From Yersinia thracica (lineage in GTDB: Bacteria; Pseudomonadota; Gammaproteobacteria; Enterobacterales; Enterobacteriaceae), in NCBI RefSeq assembly GCF_902170565.1, contig NZ_CABHXX010000074.1:62001-126000 (forward strand): DNA of 64,000 nt. Reading direction: 5' to 3'. The number at the start of each line of letters is the position of its first letter. The first letter of the stretch is position 1. A model generated the notes under the pieces. It searched no databases and was not told the origin of the DNA. It was given only the letters and a program-made list of their open reading frames with translations. Shown here in pieces: positions 1 through 11,885 of this stretch. The position numbers and the translations under genes are program-made.

Positions 1-551
1 AGTGATATATCATGGAAATCGGAACGCTCGAACTTGGTATAACCGATAACAAACTCGGTTTCTTGATAACGTAACTGATGTTCAATATTCTCATTAAGAT
101 AAGATCTAATAATGAGCTGAACACTGGGTGCTAATTGATTAACCTGCTGTATGATTTGTGCGGTTAGCCTAATATCCAGAGGGCTACAAATAGATAAATT
201 AAATACTCGCCCACTATTTTTGGCTTCAAACCCCGCACCTGGCAACTCATTTTGCACTAATTGTAATGCCTGTCGTACCGGCCCAAAAAGCTGGCGCGCT
301 CTGGCTGTTGGCTGAATACCTCGGCCATAACGAACAAACAGCTCGTCATTAAACATCACTTTGAGACGAGCTACGGCGTTACTCACTGCAGGCTGGGACA
401 TCCCCAGTGACTGTGCCGCACGTGTCACATTATGCATTTGCATCACAGCATCGAAAACAGTTAATAGATTGAGGTCGACACTGCGTAAATGAACGTCGCT
501 CCCTTCCTTTTTAGTGACTTGACTGTCGATTCCTAAGTTATGTTCAAACAT
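1..551 (-). CDS. leuO: LysR-family regulator LeuO, N-terminal part (runs off left edge)
   Basis: An open frame starts at an ATG at 551 and continues past base 1, giving 183 codons. It encodes the N-terminal winged helix-turn-helix (about residues 25-85; segments such as [30 protein letters not shown] and [15 protein letters not shown]) and the first part of the substrate-binding domain. These segments are nearly identical to E. coli LeuO as I remember it. LeuO is a global regulator that opposes H-NS silencing and is classically linked to the neighbouring leu operon, from which it is divergently transcribed here, as in E. coli. The C-terminal effector domain lies outside the window, so integrity cannot be judged. 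Confidence 0.95.
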   Translation of the reverse strand, partial: MFEHNLGIDSQVTKKEGSDVHLRSVDLNLLTVFDAVMQMHNVTRAAQSLGMSQPAVSNAVARLKVMFNDELFVRYGRGIQPTARARQLFGPVRQALQLVQNELPGAGFEAKNSGRVFNLSICSPLDIRLTAQIIQQVNQLAPSVQLIIRSYLNENIEHQLRYQETEFVIGYTKFERSDFHDIS

Positions 552-784
552 GCTTAACTCCACTAAGCTTTATGCAGATGGCATGATTAATAAATAACCT
601 CATAGATATTTATTATTGTTTCAAAATATCTTTGAACACTTATCATTAATAATACCAATGTTCTCTTTAATACCTTAAGAGGTAAAATCGAGTCTCATCC
701 TTGTATAAGTGTGAAAATATAAATCACACCTAATGCATTTGGTGATCAGTAAAACCCATAGGCAAATATATAAACAAGAAGAAT

Positions 785-802
785 ATGCAAAATATTTTGC
801 AT
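785..802. promoter_or_regulatory. 18-bp perfect palindrome, possible regulator-binding site
   Basis: ATGCAAAATATTTTGCAT is its own reverse complement over all 18 bases. It lies about 235 bases upstream of the leuO start. A dyad of this length in a regulatory gap suggests a dimeric DNA-binding protein, but chance palindromes are commoner in AT-rich DNA and I cannot name a binder. Confidence 0.35.
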
Positions 803-908
803 GGTAAATAAAATCAATCTACATTGTCAATATTAAGGCCATGCCTCATCAATGTTAATAATAGAACTTTTGACATGTTCACATCACAAAATGAGAGGAT
901 TAACAACT

Positions 909-1016
909 ATGGCATTAATGAATAATAAATTCTTCACTTATAACTTATTAACCCTTAATTATATTAAAAAAAACACAAAAAACATAAAATACCTCACTAA
1001 ATCTAATTATAATTAA
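909..1016 (+). CDS. possible 35-residue small protein, unassigned
   Basis: An ATG at 909 opens 35 codons ending in TAA at 1014-1016. A GAGAGGA sequence nine bases upstream could bind the ribosome. The product would start MALMNNKFFTYNLL and be rich in Asn, Lys, Tyr and Thr, which is what AT-rich noncoding DNA would also give. I recognise no family, so treat it as a candidate only. Confidence 0.2.
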   Translation: MALMNNKFFTYNLLTLNYIKKNTKNIKYLTKSNYN

Positions 1017-1339
1017 TATAAATAGTCATGAATTATATAATCCTAGAACAAATATATTCATTAAGATAAAATAACTGCTGTGTAAATTCACTATCTGTAT
1101 AAAAAATAAGACTGCCTGCGGTTAATTATTAACCTGTTAATTTAATTATCCCTCAACAGAGTATAAAAACCCACTAACCAGAGCCACGGAGAGAAAGTAA
1201 ACAGGCCATCAGTTCATCACATAGACAAAAAGCATAATCCCCCACATTTTGAGTATTATGCCAAACAATGCAAAATCCACGGTTTAGATAGTCAGATTAA
1301 AAATCTTTATAAATTAATTTTTAAGTTTTTTATGTCGCT

Positions 1340-1355
1340 ATACTGAATTCAGTAT
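1340..1355. promoter_or_regulatory. 16-bp perfect palindrome upstream of the leu promoter
   Basis: ATACTGAATTCAGTAT is perfectly self-complementary. It ends 37 bases before the leu -35 hexamer, a typical place for an activator or repressor dimer. It does not match the LexA consensus (CTGT-N8-ACAG). The binder is unknown. Confidence 0.4.
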
Positions 1356-1392
1356 CCTCGTAACCAGTTGAACACGCCATTTTAAACAAATG

Positions 1393-1421
1393 TTGACACA
1401 ACCATAGAATTCACGTATCAA
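1393..1421 (+). promoter_or_regulatory. leuLABCD promoter
   Basis: TTGACA at 1393-1398 is followed after exactly 17 bases by TATCAA at 1416-1421, a good sigma-70 arrangement. It lies 43 bases before the leuL start, so transcription would begin shortly upstream of the leader peptide. Confidence 0.75.
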
Positions 1422-1464
1422 TTTAGGCAACGCAATATTTTAACCAATGAGAAACTGAAAAATT

Positions 1465-1548
1465 ATGTTCTACTCAACCCGTCTACTAGGCCTACTACTC
1501 AACGCATCTCACTTGCGCGGTATGTTGGTGGACGGAAATCAGAACTGA
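1465..1548 (+). CDS. leuL: leu operon leader peptide
   Basis: A 27-codon frame ([14 protein letters not shown]...) starts at 1465 and ends with TGA at 1546-1548. It has a run rich in leucine codons, four of them the rare CTA followed by CTC, as in enterobacterial leu leaders. When charged leucyl-tRNA is scarce the ribosome stalls there and the downstream attenuator cannot form. It lies between the leu promoter and a strong terminator hairpin, which confirms the attenuation layout. Confidence 0.9.
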   Translation: MFYSTRLLGLLLNASHLRGMLVDGNQN

Positions 1549-1570
1549 TTCAGTCATCAAGATTAACAAG

Positions 1571-1597
1571 CCCGCGCAAATGCGCGGGTTTTTTTTT
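1571..1597 (+). terminator. leu operon attenuator
   Basis: CCCGCGC, loop AAAT, GCGCGGG (1571-1588) is followed by nine T residues. This is a textbook intrinsic terminator 22 bases after leuL and before leuA, so it is the leucine attenuator. Confidence 0.92.
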
Positions 1598-1637
1598 ACC
1601 CGCTAAGCGCAAATGTAAACACGACAAGGAACAACCC

Positions 1638-5726
<4,089 letters not shown>

Positions 5727-5740
5727 TCGGAGACACCACC

Positions 5741-6361
5741 ATGACAAAAGTTACTCAACACGCGGGTTTTGCTCAACATAAGGGTCTGGTCGTTCCATTG
5801 GATGCGGCGAACGTCGACACTGACGCGATTATCCCGAAACAGTTTTTGCAAAAAGTGACGCGCACCGGTTTTGGTCAACACCTGTTTAACGACTGGCGTT
5901 TTCTCGATGATGCCGGCAAAGTGCCCAACTCTGAATTTGTGCTGAACCAACCTCGCTATCTGGGTGCGACCATTTTGTTAGCCCGCGAAAACTTTGGCTG
6001 CGGTTCATCACGTGAACATGCGCCTTGGGCACTGACAGATTTCGGTTTCAAAGTGGTTATCGCCCCAAGCTTTGCTGATATTTTTTATGGCAATTCATTT
6101 AATAACCAGTTATTGCCGGTCACATTAAATGAAGCGGATATTGATACTTTATTCCAGTTGGTTAAAGAGAATGAAGGCATCGAATTTATTGTCGATTTAG
6201 AGCACCAGACAGTAAATGCCGGTGGGAAAAGTTATTCTTTCGAAATTGATAGTTTCCGCCGTCACTGCATGATTAACGGTTTAGACAGCATTGGCCTGAC
6301 ACTACAGCATGAAAGTAATATTTCAGCCTACGAAAAACAACAGCCAGAATTCCTGCGCTAA
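5741..6361 (+). CDS. leuD: 3-isopropylmalate dehydratase small subunit
   Basis: LeuD is the swivelling domain partner of LeuC in isopropylmalate isomerase. The 206-residue product has the usual layout, with [11 protein letters not shown] near the N-terminus and the substrate-binding loop [14 protein letters not shown]. It starts 14 bases after leuC behind a CGGAG ribosome site and ends the operon at a hairpin with a UUCG loop. Confidence 0.96.
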   Translation: MTKVTQHAGFAQHKGLVVPLDAANVDTDAIIPKQFLQKVTRTGFGQHLFNDWRFLDDAGKVPNSEFVLNQPRYLGATILLARENFGCGSSREHAPWALTDFGFKVVIAPSFADIFYGNSFNNQLLPVTLNEADIDTLFQLVKENEGIEFIVDLEHQTVNAGGKSYSFEIDSFRRHCMINGLDSIGLTLQHESNISAYEKQQPEFLR

Positions 6362-6373
6362 TTTATCTGGATA

Positions 6374-6395
6374 CCTAGCGTCTTCGGGCGCTAGG
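6374..6395 (+). terminator. hairpin after leuD
   Basis: CCTAGCGTC, TTCG loop, GGCGCTAGG form a nine-pair stem (one G-U) closed by a stable C(UUCG)G tetraloop. It sits between convergent leuD and setA and overlaps the setA stop. Only a weak pyrimidine tract follows, so it may act as an mRNA-end stabiliser as much as a terminator. Confidence 0.6.
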
Positions 6396-7572
6396 CTTCT
6401 CTGACTCGCGCACAAATGATAAGTGAGAGAATGGCGAGAATCATCGCCATGACATACACCGAATCATGTCCCCAAGTTTCCGTTAACACCCCTTGCAGCA
6501 CCCCCGCCAGAATCACCCCGGTTGAAATGCTGTTGGTAAACAACGTGGTAGCGGCACCCGCCCTGCCGGGCATTAAATCCTGAAAATAAAGCATACCGAT
6601 CCCGGCGACAATGCCGATGAAAATGGCATTAAAAATCTGCAATAACATCAGGGCGGTTTTGAATTTAAACAGCACCAATCCGGTATAAAACAGCACGCCA
6701 GCCAGCACCGCAAACAGCATGATTTTGCGCTTACCAAAACGTCTGACTGAATAACCCGCCAATAACATGATAGGAATTTCCAGCCCGGCCGCCGTCCCCA
6801 TCAATAAACCCGCTAACCGCTCAGGTAACCCCAAGCTGGCGGTAATATATAAAGGCATATCAATGATATACATGGTATTACACGTCCACATCAGCATTGA
6901 AGCAATAAACAATAACAACACGTTTTTATCAGCAAACAAGCTCACTTGCGCCACTACCGAGGCGTCCGCTACCGGCTCTGCCCGCTGCACCGACGGCAGA
7001 ATAAACCACACCACCAGCGCACTCAGCACAAAAATACCGGCGGCAATGCTGAACATCAGGGTAAAACCGTAATTCAGCGCCAGCATAAATGACAGCGGCG
7101 GCCCGATAACCCAAGCCAATGAGAGCTGCGCACGCATAATGGAGCTGAACATCACCACTTCGCGGGCCGAGCTATCAGCATATTCACGCGCTAGAGCGAA
7201 AATTTGCGGCATGGCGGTGTTAGCCACGGCGGCCAACACCACACCGGCGGTGATCAAGGTCAGATAATCACGATTAAAGGCAAATAACAGGCAGTTCCCC
7301 ACCGCCATTAAATAGCAAACCATAATCAGCTTACGGCGATCACCACGTGAATCCGAGCGCTTGGCCAGCACAAAGCTGACGGTAATCCCGGCAATAGCAT
7401 TCACGGTGTAAAACAGCCCAACCCATAGTGGCCGCACTTTAACTTCGGTGCTTAAAAACAGACTTAAGGTCGGGGCTTGCAAGGCACCCGCGATACCGGA
7501 AAGAAAAGCCACCACAAAGAAAGCGAGAAAAACCGGATTGATACGGCGGGAAAAGGTTAATGCAGATTTCAT
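6391..7572 (-). CDS. setA: MFS sugar efflux transporter of the Set family
   Basis: The 393-residue product is a twelve-helix major facilitator: hydrophobic segments span the length and the loop after helix 2 carries KRSDSRGDRRK, the usual MFS charged signature. Set proteins export glucose, lactose and non-metabolisable sugar analogues. In E. coli setA lies between sgrS and leuD, and this gene is next to leuD in the same relative orientation, so I use that name. A toxin-antitoxin pair, the SgrS-like RNA and ybiWY now lie between it and sgrR. Confidence 0.85.
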   Translation of the reverse strand: MKSALTFSRRINPVFLAFFVVAFLSGIAGALQAPTLSLFLSTEVKVRPLWVGLFYTVNAIAGITVSFVLAKRSDSRGDRRKLIMVCYLMAVGNCLLFAFNRDYLTLITAGVVLAAVANTAMPQIFALAREYADSSAREVVMFSSIMRAQLSLAWVIGPPLSFMLALNYGFTLMFSIAAGIFVLSALVVWFILPSVQRAEPVADASVVAQVSLFADKNVLLLFIASMLMWTCNTMYIIDMPLYITASLGLPERLAGLLMGTAAGLEIPIMLLAGYSVRRFGKRKIMLFAVLAGVLFYTGLVLFKFKTALMLLQIFNAIFIGIVAGIGMLYFQDLMPGRAGAATTLFTNSISTGVILAGVLQGVLTETWGHDSVYVMAMILAILSLIICARVREA

Positions 7573-7685
7573 TCCAGGCTCCAGCGCCAGAAACAGCTAT
7601 TGTGGGTATTATAATGACAGGAAATACTACGAGATCTTTGACAGAGCATATTACTGTTATTCAACCTGTATGGTGCTTGCCCACG

Positions 7686-7952
7686 CTAAAATAAATCAGA
7701 ATGGCTTCCCACGCGGTATAACTTAAGATAGCCGTCACTACGTTGATAAATTAACAGCAAATCTGGCATGCGATGGCATTCCAGATAACCAATATAGTTA
7801 CCAATCAAGGGGTGTTCTTTGTATTTTTGCGGGAGTTTTTCGCCCGTTTGTAATAGCGAAATAGTTTCTAAAATAACTTTCTGTGCTTTTTTATTGTTTG
7901 TATACCGTTTTGCATCTTTTTTAAAGCGGCTCTGATAAACAATCTCAAGCAT
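7686..7952 (-). CDS. YafQ/RelE-type mRNA interferase toxin
   Basis: This 88-residue protein resembles YafQ, a ribosome-dependent mRNA endonuclease of the RelE/ParE fold. The conserved C-terminal half is visible: KEHPLIGNYIGY, then CHRMPDLLLIY and RVGSHSDLF, whose histidine corresponds to the catalytic residue of YafQ. The ATG at 7952 follows the antitoxin stop by two bases; a TTG at 7961 is a less likely start. It forms an antitoxin-first operon with the upstream gene. Confidence 0.85.
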   Translation of the reverse strand: MLEIVYQSRFKKDAKRYTNNKKAQKVILETISLLQTGEKLPQKYKEHPLIGNYIGYLECHRMPDLLLIYQRSDGYLKLYRVGSHSDLF

Positions 7953-7954
7953 GT

Positions 7955-8212
7955 TTACCAACCAAGATCGCGTTTGAGTGCATCAACCGTATCAACACGA
8001 TGAACTTCTACCCCATTCTCTAGATCACGGATAGCTTGTAGCGTTTCCTGATTAGGTTGGAGTAAATCTATGGGGAGCTCTGCATTAACAGCAAGGCGAT
8101 TAACTACCATGCGGATCACGGTAGATAAATCAAGGCCAAGCGCTTTTGCATTCGCCATCGCAGCAGCTTTAGATGCAGGTGAGACTCTAGCGCGAACCAC
8201 AGTATCAGTCAT
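7955..8212 (-). CDS. RelB/DinJ-family antitoxin
   Basis: An 85-residue RelB/DinJ-like protein. The N-terminal half (VVRARVSPASKAAAMANAKALG) is the ribbon-helix-helix DNA-binding part, and the C-terminal half should wrap the toxin. I chose the ATG at 8212 because GGAGG sits five bases upstream of it; an in-frame ATG at 8224 precedes that ribosome site. It is immediately upstream of the YafQ-like toxin and probably autoregulates from the palindrome just upstream. Confidence 0.87.
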   Translation of the reverse strand: MTDTVVRARVSPASKAAAMANAKALGLDLSTVIRMVVNRLAVNAELPIDLLQPNQETLQAIRDLENGVEVHRVDTVDALKRDLGW

Positions 8213-8238
8213 AGTAACCTCCATTAATTTATCCTTAT

Positions 8239-8260
8239 CGTAGCCACAGCGTAGCTACGC
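8239..8260. promoter_or_regulatory. probable toxin-antitoxin operator
   Basis: A perfect 12-bp palindrome GCGTAGCTACGC (8249-8260) is preceded by another CGTAGC half-site (8239-8244). It lies 27-48 bases upstream of the antitoxin start, where ribbon-helix-helix antitoxins usually bind to repress their own operon. Confidence 0.55.
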
Positions 8261-8321
8261 GTCAAGCTCATTTTTTAGACTCCCATCCCAAAATATTGTC
8301 ATGTAAATTCATACCAAGAAT

Positions 8322-8354
8322 AAAAAAAGCCAGTAGGTTATTTAGCCCACTGGC
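8322..8354 (-). terminator. intrinsic terminator of the SgrS-like RNA and ybiW
   Basis: A nine-base-pair stem (8329-8337 with 8346-8354, one G-U) with an eight-base loop is followed on the minus strand by seven T residues (8322-8328). It would end both the sRNA and any ybiYW read-through transcript. Confidence 0.9.
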
Positions 8355-8409
8355 TGGTGAAAGACACCATTACTCAGAAACTTTTATTACTCGGGAAAGC
8401 AAGACTCGA
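8322..8409 (-). ncRNA. sgrS: SgrS-like small RNA, 3' module and terminator (5' end undetermined)
   Basis: Read on the minus strand, CTGAGTAATGG is followed by a small hairpin GGTG-TCTTT-CACC, then a nine-pair stem GCCAGTGGG/CCTACTGGC and seven T residues. This reproduces, in order and almost base for base, the functional 3' end of E. coli SgrS: the ptsG-pairing CTGAGTATTGG, the GGTG/CACC hairpin, and the GCCAGCAGG-type terminator. SgrS is Hfq-dependent, is made under sugar-phosphate stress and blocks ptsG translation. Its orientation toward setA fits the E. coli locus. Only 88 bases separate it from the ybiW stop, so it must start inside ybiW or be the 3' end of that mRNA. I see no SgrT-like frame. 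Confidence 0.75.
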
Positions 8410-10878
8410 TTACAAAGTATGTTCAGTACGGGCGATAATATCGTCCTGTGCATCCGGCGACAGCGCGGTGAAGAATGCCGAGTAACCGGCGACTCTCACC
8501 ACTAAATCACGGTAGCGATCCGGGTGCTGCTTGGCTTCCAGCAATGTCTCACGCGATACAATGTTGTATTGCACATGCCAGCCCAGATACTCCTCAAAGA
8601 AAGTGCGCAGCATCATCATCAACTTTTCGCGGTCACGCGGGTTATCCAATGTGGACGGGTTCAACTTTTGATTGAGCAACACGCCGCCCAGAATCGAGGC
8701 CGTCGGCAATTTTGACAATGAGTTAAACACCGCCGTAGGCCCCAGATGGTCAGTGCCAGAAGCGGGGCTTGCCCCCTCCGCCAATGGGCTGTGCGCTTTA
8801 CGGCCATCGGGTGTTGCCATGGTCGCCGCGCCAAATGGCACGTTGGCAGAGATAGACGAGGTTCCCGCATAATAAGTGCCGCCAATCGGGCCGCGACCAA
8901 AACGCGTATTGTGATATTGCTTCAGCTCATCAATATAAGTCTGATAAGCCCGCACTAACAGTTGGTCGACATCATCAACATCATTGCCGTATTTCGGCGC
9001 TGAATTAATCAAATGCTGGCGTAGCTGCTCGCCATTCAGGCCAGCAAAATCATTGGCTAATGCCGTGGCCAACTGTTTTTGGCTAATAAAGGGTTTTTGG
9101 CTAATAAAGGGCTGTTGACCGATAAGTTGTTGTTCAAACACCAATTTGCGCACGGCCGCCAGACTGTTACCCAAATTGGCAATCCCGACTTGCAGGCCGG
9201 AAACCCAGTCGTAGCGCGCCCCGCCCTGTTTGATACTTTTGCCGCGCTCAATACAATCATCCACCAGCGCTGAACAGACAATATCGTGGGCGTTCTCTTC
9301 CAATATCGTGTCCACCACACACTCTATTTCAATGGATTTGCGGGTGTAATAGCGAATCTGCGCATCCCATTGCGCCATGACTTGAGAGAAATCGCTAAAG
9401 TTGCCTTTTGACAATCCTTGCTCTTGCGGCAAGAACACCTGGCCGGAAGTGGCATCGCGGCCTTGCTCCAGCGCCGCCAACATCACTCGGGCGAAGTTAA
9501 TGAAACTCATGCCGGTGCAGCGGTAGCCCCACTTGCCGCCGACGGCGGTTTCAATGCAGCCAATCGCCGCGTAATCATAGGCATCCTGCGGCTCGACACC
9601 CAGTTTGATAAATTCGGGAATAACAATTTCGTCATTATTGAAGGCGGGCATACCAAAACCGCAGCGAATGACTTGCACACAAGCATCCAGGAAATCATCA
9701 CTGATGCCGGCATGATAGCGGACACTGAGATTTGGCTGGGTTGAACGCAAACGCCCACAGGATTCCAGCACCGCATAAGAAAGTGGATTCACCGCATCAA
9801 TGGCTTTGCCCTGCACCAATTTTTGCCCGCCGATAGTGACGTTTTGATAAAGCGGGCTACCCGCCGAGGCCTTGGAGTGCGAACCGGAGCGGATTTTGTT
9901 CACTTCCAGCAATTTCAGCCAGCAGCTATGCAGCATCTCAATGGCTTGTTCGCGGCTGAGGGTGTTTTCCAGCTCGACATCGCGGCGATACCATGGGTAC
10001 AAATACTGGTCCAAACGGCCAAACGAGACGGAATGACCGTTGGATTCAATTTGCAAAATCAGTTGGATGAAATAGCACAATTGCAGGGCTTGCCAGAAAG
10101 TTTGCGGCGGCTGATGAGCAATTAGCTCACAGTTTTCGGCGATTTTTTGTAGCTCAATGCGCCGCCACTCACGGGTTTCTTCTTCCGCCATTTGCCGTGC
10201 TACTGCGGCATAGCGCTCAATATGTGCGCTCAGAGCAGCCAGCGAGATATCAATCGCTTTCAGGAATTGTTCTTTGTGCAGGTCACTCCAGTCTGTCAGT
10301 TGCAGCCGAGAACGCCGGCTGGCCACTTTACTGCGCAGGCCATCCAGCCCTTTTTCTAGCAATAACGGGAAGTTAACCGCCAAATGCGCATCGCCGGAGG
10401 TCATATTGCCCTCGGCTTTTATGATGCCGGTCGCCAGCAGCGCTTTTTGCTCATCAGTAAACATGCCGTAGCAGCGGTCTTGCACAGTTTGGCCGCGCCA
10501 CCACGGGCACAGCTGGTGTAATACAGTTTTGTCGGCTTCACTGACTGAGAAACCGGCACCGGGGCGATCGGCTAACTCGTCAATTTCACTCTCAATCCAG
10601 CTCACGGTGTATTCAGGAAAAATCGGCGCGGCGCGTAATTGGCTGGCCTGATTACCAATAATTAGCTCATCATTTTTAATCCAAACAGTGCGTTGCTGTA
10701 AGTGATGAGCCAGCGCCAGCGCCCGCCGAACTGGCAGCGGTTTATCCTGATGTTGTTGATAAGCTTCGGTATAATGCAACGCCCGCTCAGTACAAACCGG
10801 CGGTTTTACAATATGGATCAGCGCGTTTTTATGCTGTTTTGTCCGTTCGCTTAAGGTTACCAAATCGAGCGTGGTCAT
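8410..10878 (-). CDS. ybiW: glycyl-radical enzyme of the YbiW (PflF) group
   Basis: The 822-residue product aligns nearly throughout with E. coli YbiW (810 residues from memory). The thiyl-radical cysteine is Cys441 in AIGCIETAVGG, and the glycyl-radical loop is RVAGYSAFF with Gly798. A single catalytic Cys in a GCxE context, instead of the Cys-Cys pair of pyruvate formate-lyase, marks it as a dehydratase/lyase-type enzyme. I recall recent work assigning members of this group to anhydrohexitol-6-phosphate ring opening; that would suit this sugar-phosphate locus but is not shown by the sequence. The 12 extra residues are two PFISQK units (590-601). The gene is four bases downstream of its activase and the enzyme should work only anaerobically. 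Confidence 0.92.
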   Translation of the reverse strand: MTTLDLVTLSERTKQHKNALIHIVKPPVCTERALHYTEAYQQHQDKPLPVRRALALAHHLQQRTVWIKNDELIIGNQASQLRAAPIFPEYTVSWIESEIDELADRPGAGFSVSEADKTVLHQLCPWWRGQTVQDRCYGMFTDEQKALLATGIIKAEGNMTSGDAHLAVNFPLLLEKGLDGLRSKVASRRSRLQLTDWSDLHKEQFLKAIDISLAALSAHIERYAAVARQMAEEETREWRRIELQKIAENCELIAHQPPQTFWQALQLCYFIQLILQIESNGHSVSFGRLDQYLYPWYRRDVELENTLSREQAIEMLHSCWLKLLEVNKIRSGSHSKASAGSPLYQNVTIGGQKLVQGKAIDAVNPLSYAVLESCGRLRSTQPNLSVRYHAGISDDFLDACVQVIRCGFGMPAFNNDEIVIPEFIKLGVEPQDAYDYAAIGCIETAVGGKWGYRCTGMSFINFARVMLAALEQGRDATSGQVFLPQEQGLSKGNFSDFSQVMAQWDAQIRYYTRKSIEIECVVDTILEENAHDIVCSALVDDCIERGKSIKQGGARYDWVSGLQVGIANLGNSLAAVRKLVFEQQLIGQQPFISQKPFISQKQLATALANDFAGLNGEQLRQHLINSAPKYGNDVDDVDQLLVRAYQTYIDELKQYHNTRFGRGPIGGTYYAGTSSISANVPFGAATMATPDGRKAHSPLAEGASPASGTDHLGPTAVFNSLSKLPTASILGGVLLNQKLNPSTLDNPRDREKLMMMLRTFFEEYLGWHVQYNIVSRETLLEAKQHPDRYRDLVVRVAGYSAFFTALSPDAQDDIIARTEHTL
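9076..9111 (-). repeat. perfect 18-bp in-frame tandem repeat in ybiW
   Basis: Two identical 18-base units (9076-9093 and 9094-9111) encode PFISQK twice. E. coli YbiW lacks both units at this place, where IGQQ is followed directly by QLA. The perfect identity points to recent slippage. Confidence 0.9.
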
Positions 10879-10882
10879 TGCG

Positions 10883-11782
10883 TCATCCTCTTAAGATTGC
10901 CGTCAGGCCCTTGTCACGGGCATAACTTTCCGCGAAAGCCAGCAGGGAAGGAGAGTCCAAAGGTGTACTTGCCGCCAGATACTTTTCACCCAACAGCGAA
11001 TATTTATTGATGCCCAGAGTGTGATAAGGCAAAAAATGAATTTCTTTCACGCCAATCTCATCCGCAGCAAAATCGACAATTCCTTGCACCGAGCGGCGGT
11101 CAGCATTGAAATCCGGGATTAAAGGCACCCGCACCCTGATATCGGTGCCCGCTGCCGCTAATTTGCGGAAGTTATCCATCACCCGTTTGGCCGAGCCGCC
11201 GGTCCACTGTTGAAAACGGCGCTCATTGGTGTGTTTCAAGTCCGCCAACATCAAATCCAGCCACGGCAAAGAGGGGGCGATATAGCGCCACGGGGTATGC
11301 AGACAAGATTCAACCGCGGTATGAATGCCCAACTGATGGCAGCGCTGCAATAATTCAGCGGCCACTTGCGGCTGCATAAAAGGTTCGCCGCCAGATAATG
11401 TCACCCCGCCGCCACTGCGCCGATAAAATGGCAAATCGCGCAGCAATATCGCCATGGTGCCGTCAATATCAATGGGGTCACCGCACACCGTCAACGCACC
11501 ACTGGGGCAGCGCGTTTTCAGTGCTTGAAGGTCGTCCCCAGCCAATAGCTGACGCTGAATAACAATTTTATTATCAATATGTTGGATTGCTTGCGGGCAA
11601 GTCTGATGACATAAATCGCAACCGGGTAAACACAAGCGCGGGTCAAATAACAGCTCCGGCTCACGTGAGCGGCTTTCGGGGTTTTGGCACCAGCGGCAAC
11701 TCAGCGAACAACCTTTGAGGAACACCACACTACGAATGCCAGGGCCGTCATGAGTGGAATAACGTTGTAAATTAAAAATCAT
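10883..11782 (-). CDS. ybiY: radical-SAM activating enzyme for YbiW
   Basis: This 299-residue radical-SAM protein installs the glycyl radical on its partner. The SAM cluster motif CSLSCRWC is near residues 25-32, followed by a ferredoxin-like insert with two more cysteine groups ([12 protein letters not shown] and CPSGALTVC), as in dehydratase-type activases. SGGEPFMQP is the SAM-binding GGE motif. It matches E. coli YbiY (PflE). It is translated just ahead of ybiW with a four-base gap and diverges from sgrR. Confidence 0.92.
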   Translation of the reverse strand: MIFNLQRYSTHDGPGIRSVVFLKGCSLSCRWCQNPESRSREPELLFDPRLCLPGCDLCHQTCPQAIQHIDNKIVIQRQLLAGDDLQALKTRCPSGALTVCGDPIDIDGTMAILLRDLPFYRRSGGGVTLSGGEPFMQPQVAAELLQRCHQLGIHTAVESCLHTPWRYIAPSLPWLDLMLADLKHTNERRFQQWTGGSAKRVMDNFRKLAAAGTDIRVRVPLIPDFNADRRSVQGIVDFAADEIGVKEIHFLPYHTLGINKYSLLGEKYLAASTPLDSPSLLAFAESYARDKGLTAILRG

Positions 11783-11885
11783 CTATTCCTCCCATTCGCT
11801 GACTAACCCGCTTTCATTGGCAGGTAGTATCCGCGTAATATAGGGAAAGAAAAATTGATGAAATTTGCCGCGGAGTTCCTCTTTT
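11783..11885. promoter_or_regulatory. divergent ybiY/sgrR promoter region
   Basis: These 103 bases separate the divergent starts of ybiY and sgrR and must hold both promoters. In E. coli the equivalent gap separates sgrR from sgrS and contains the SgrR-binding site. I cannot point to a confident -35/-10 pair or SgrR operator here. Confidence 0.4.

Larger units (their letters stand above)
552..1392. other. AT-rich leuO-leuL intergenic control region
   Basis: About 840 bases with no conserved gene. The stretch is strongly AT-rich, with many A/T runs between 600 and 1340, as expected for H-NS/LeuO-type regulatory DNA. It holds two perfect palindromes, listed separately, and one short possible reading frame at 909-1016. 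The size and composition fit a silencer/antisilencer region; the function is inferred only from composition and position. Confidence 0.6.

Noticed and set aside
1340-1355. Palindrome as a LexA box
   Set aside because: The half-sites are ACTG/CAGT around AATT, not CTGT-N8-ACAG.
8322-8409. SgrT coding sequence within the SgrS-like RNA
   Set aside because: No open frame with a start and the hydrophobic SgrT pattern is visible; only the base-pairing end is present.
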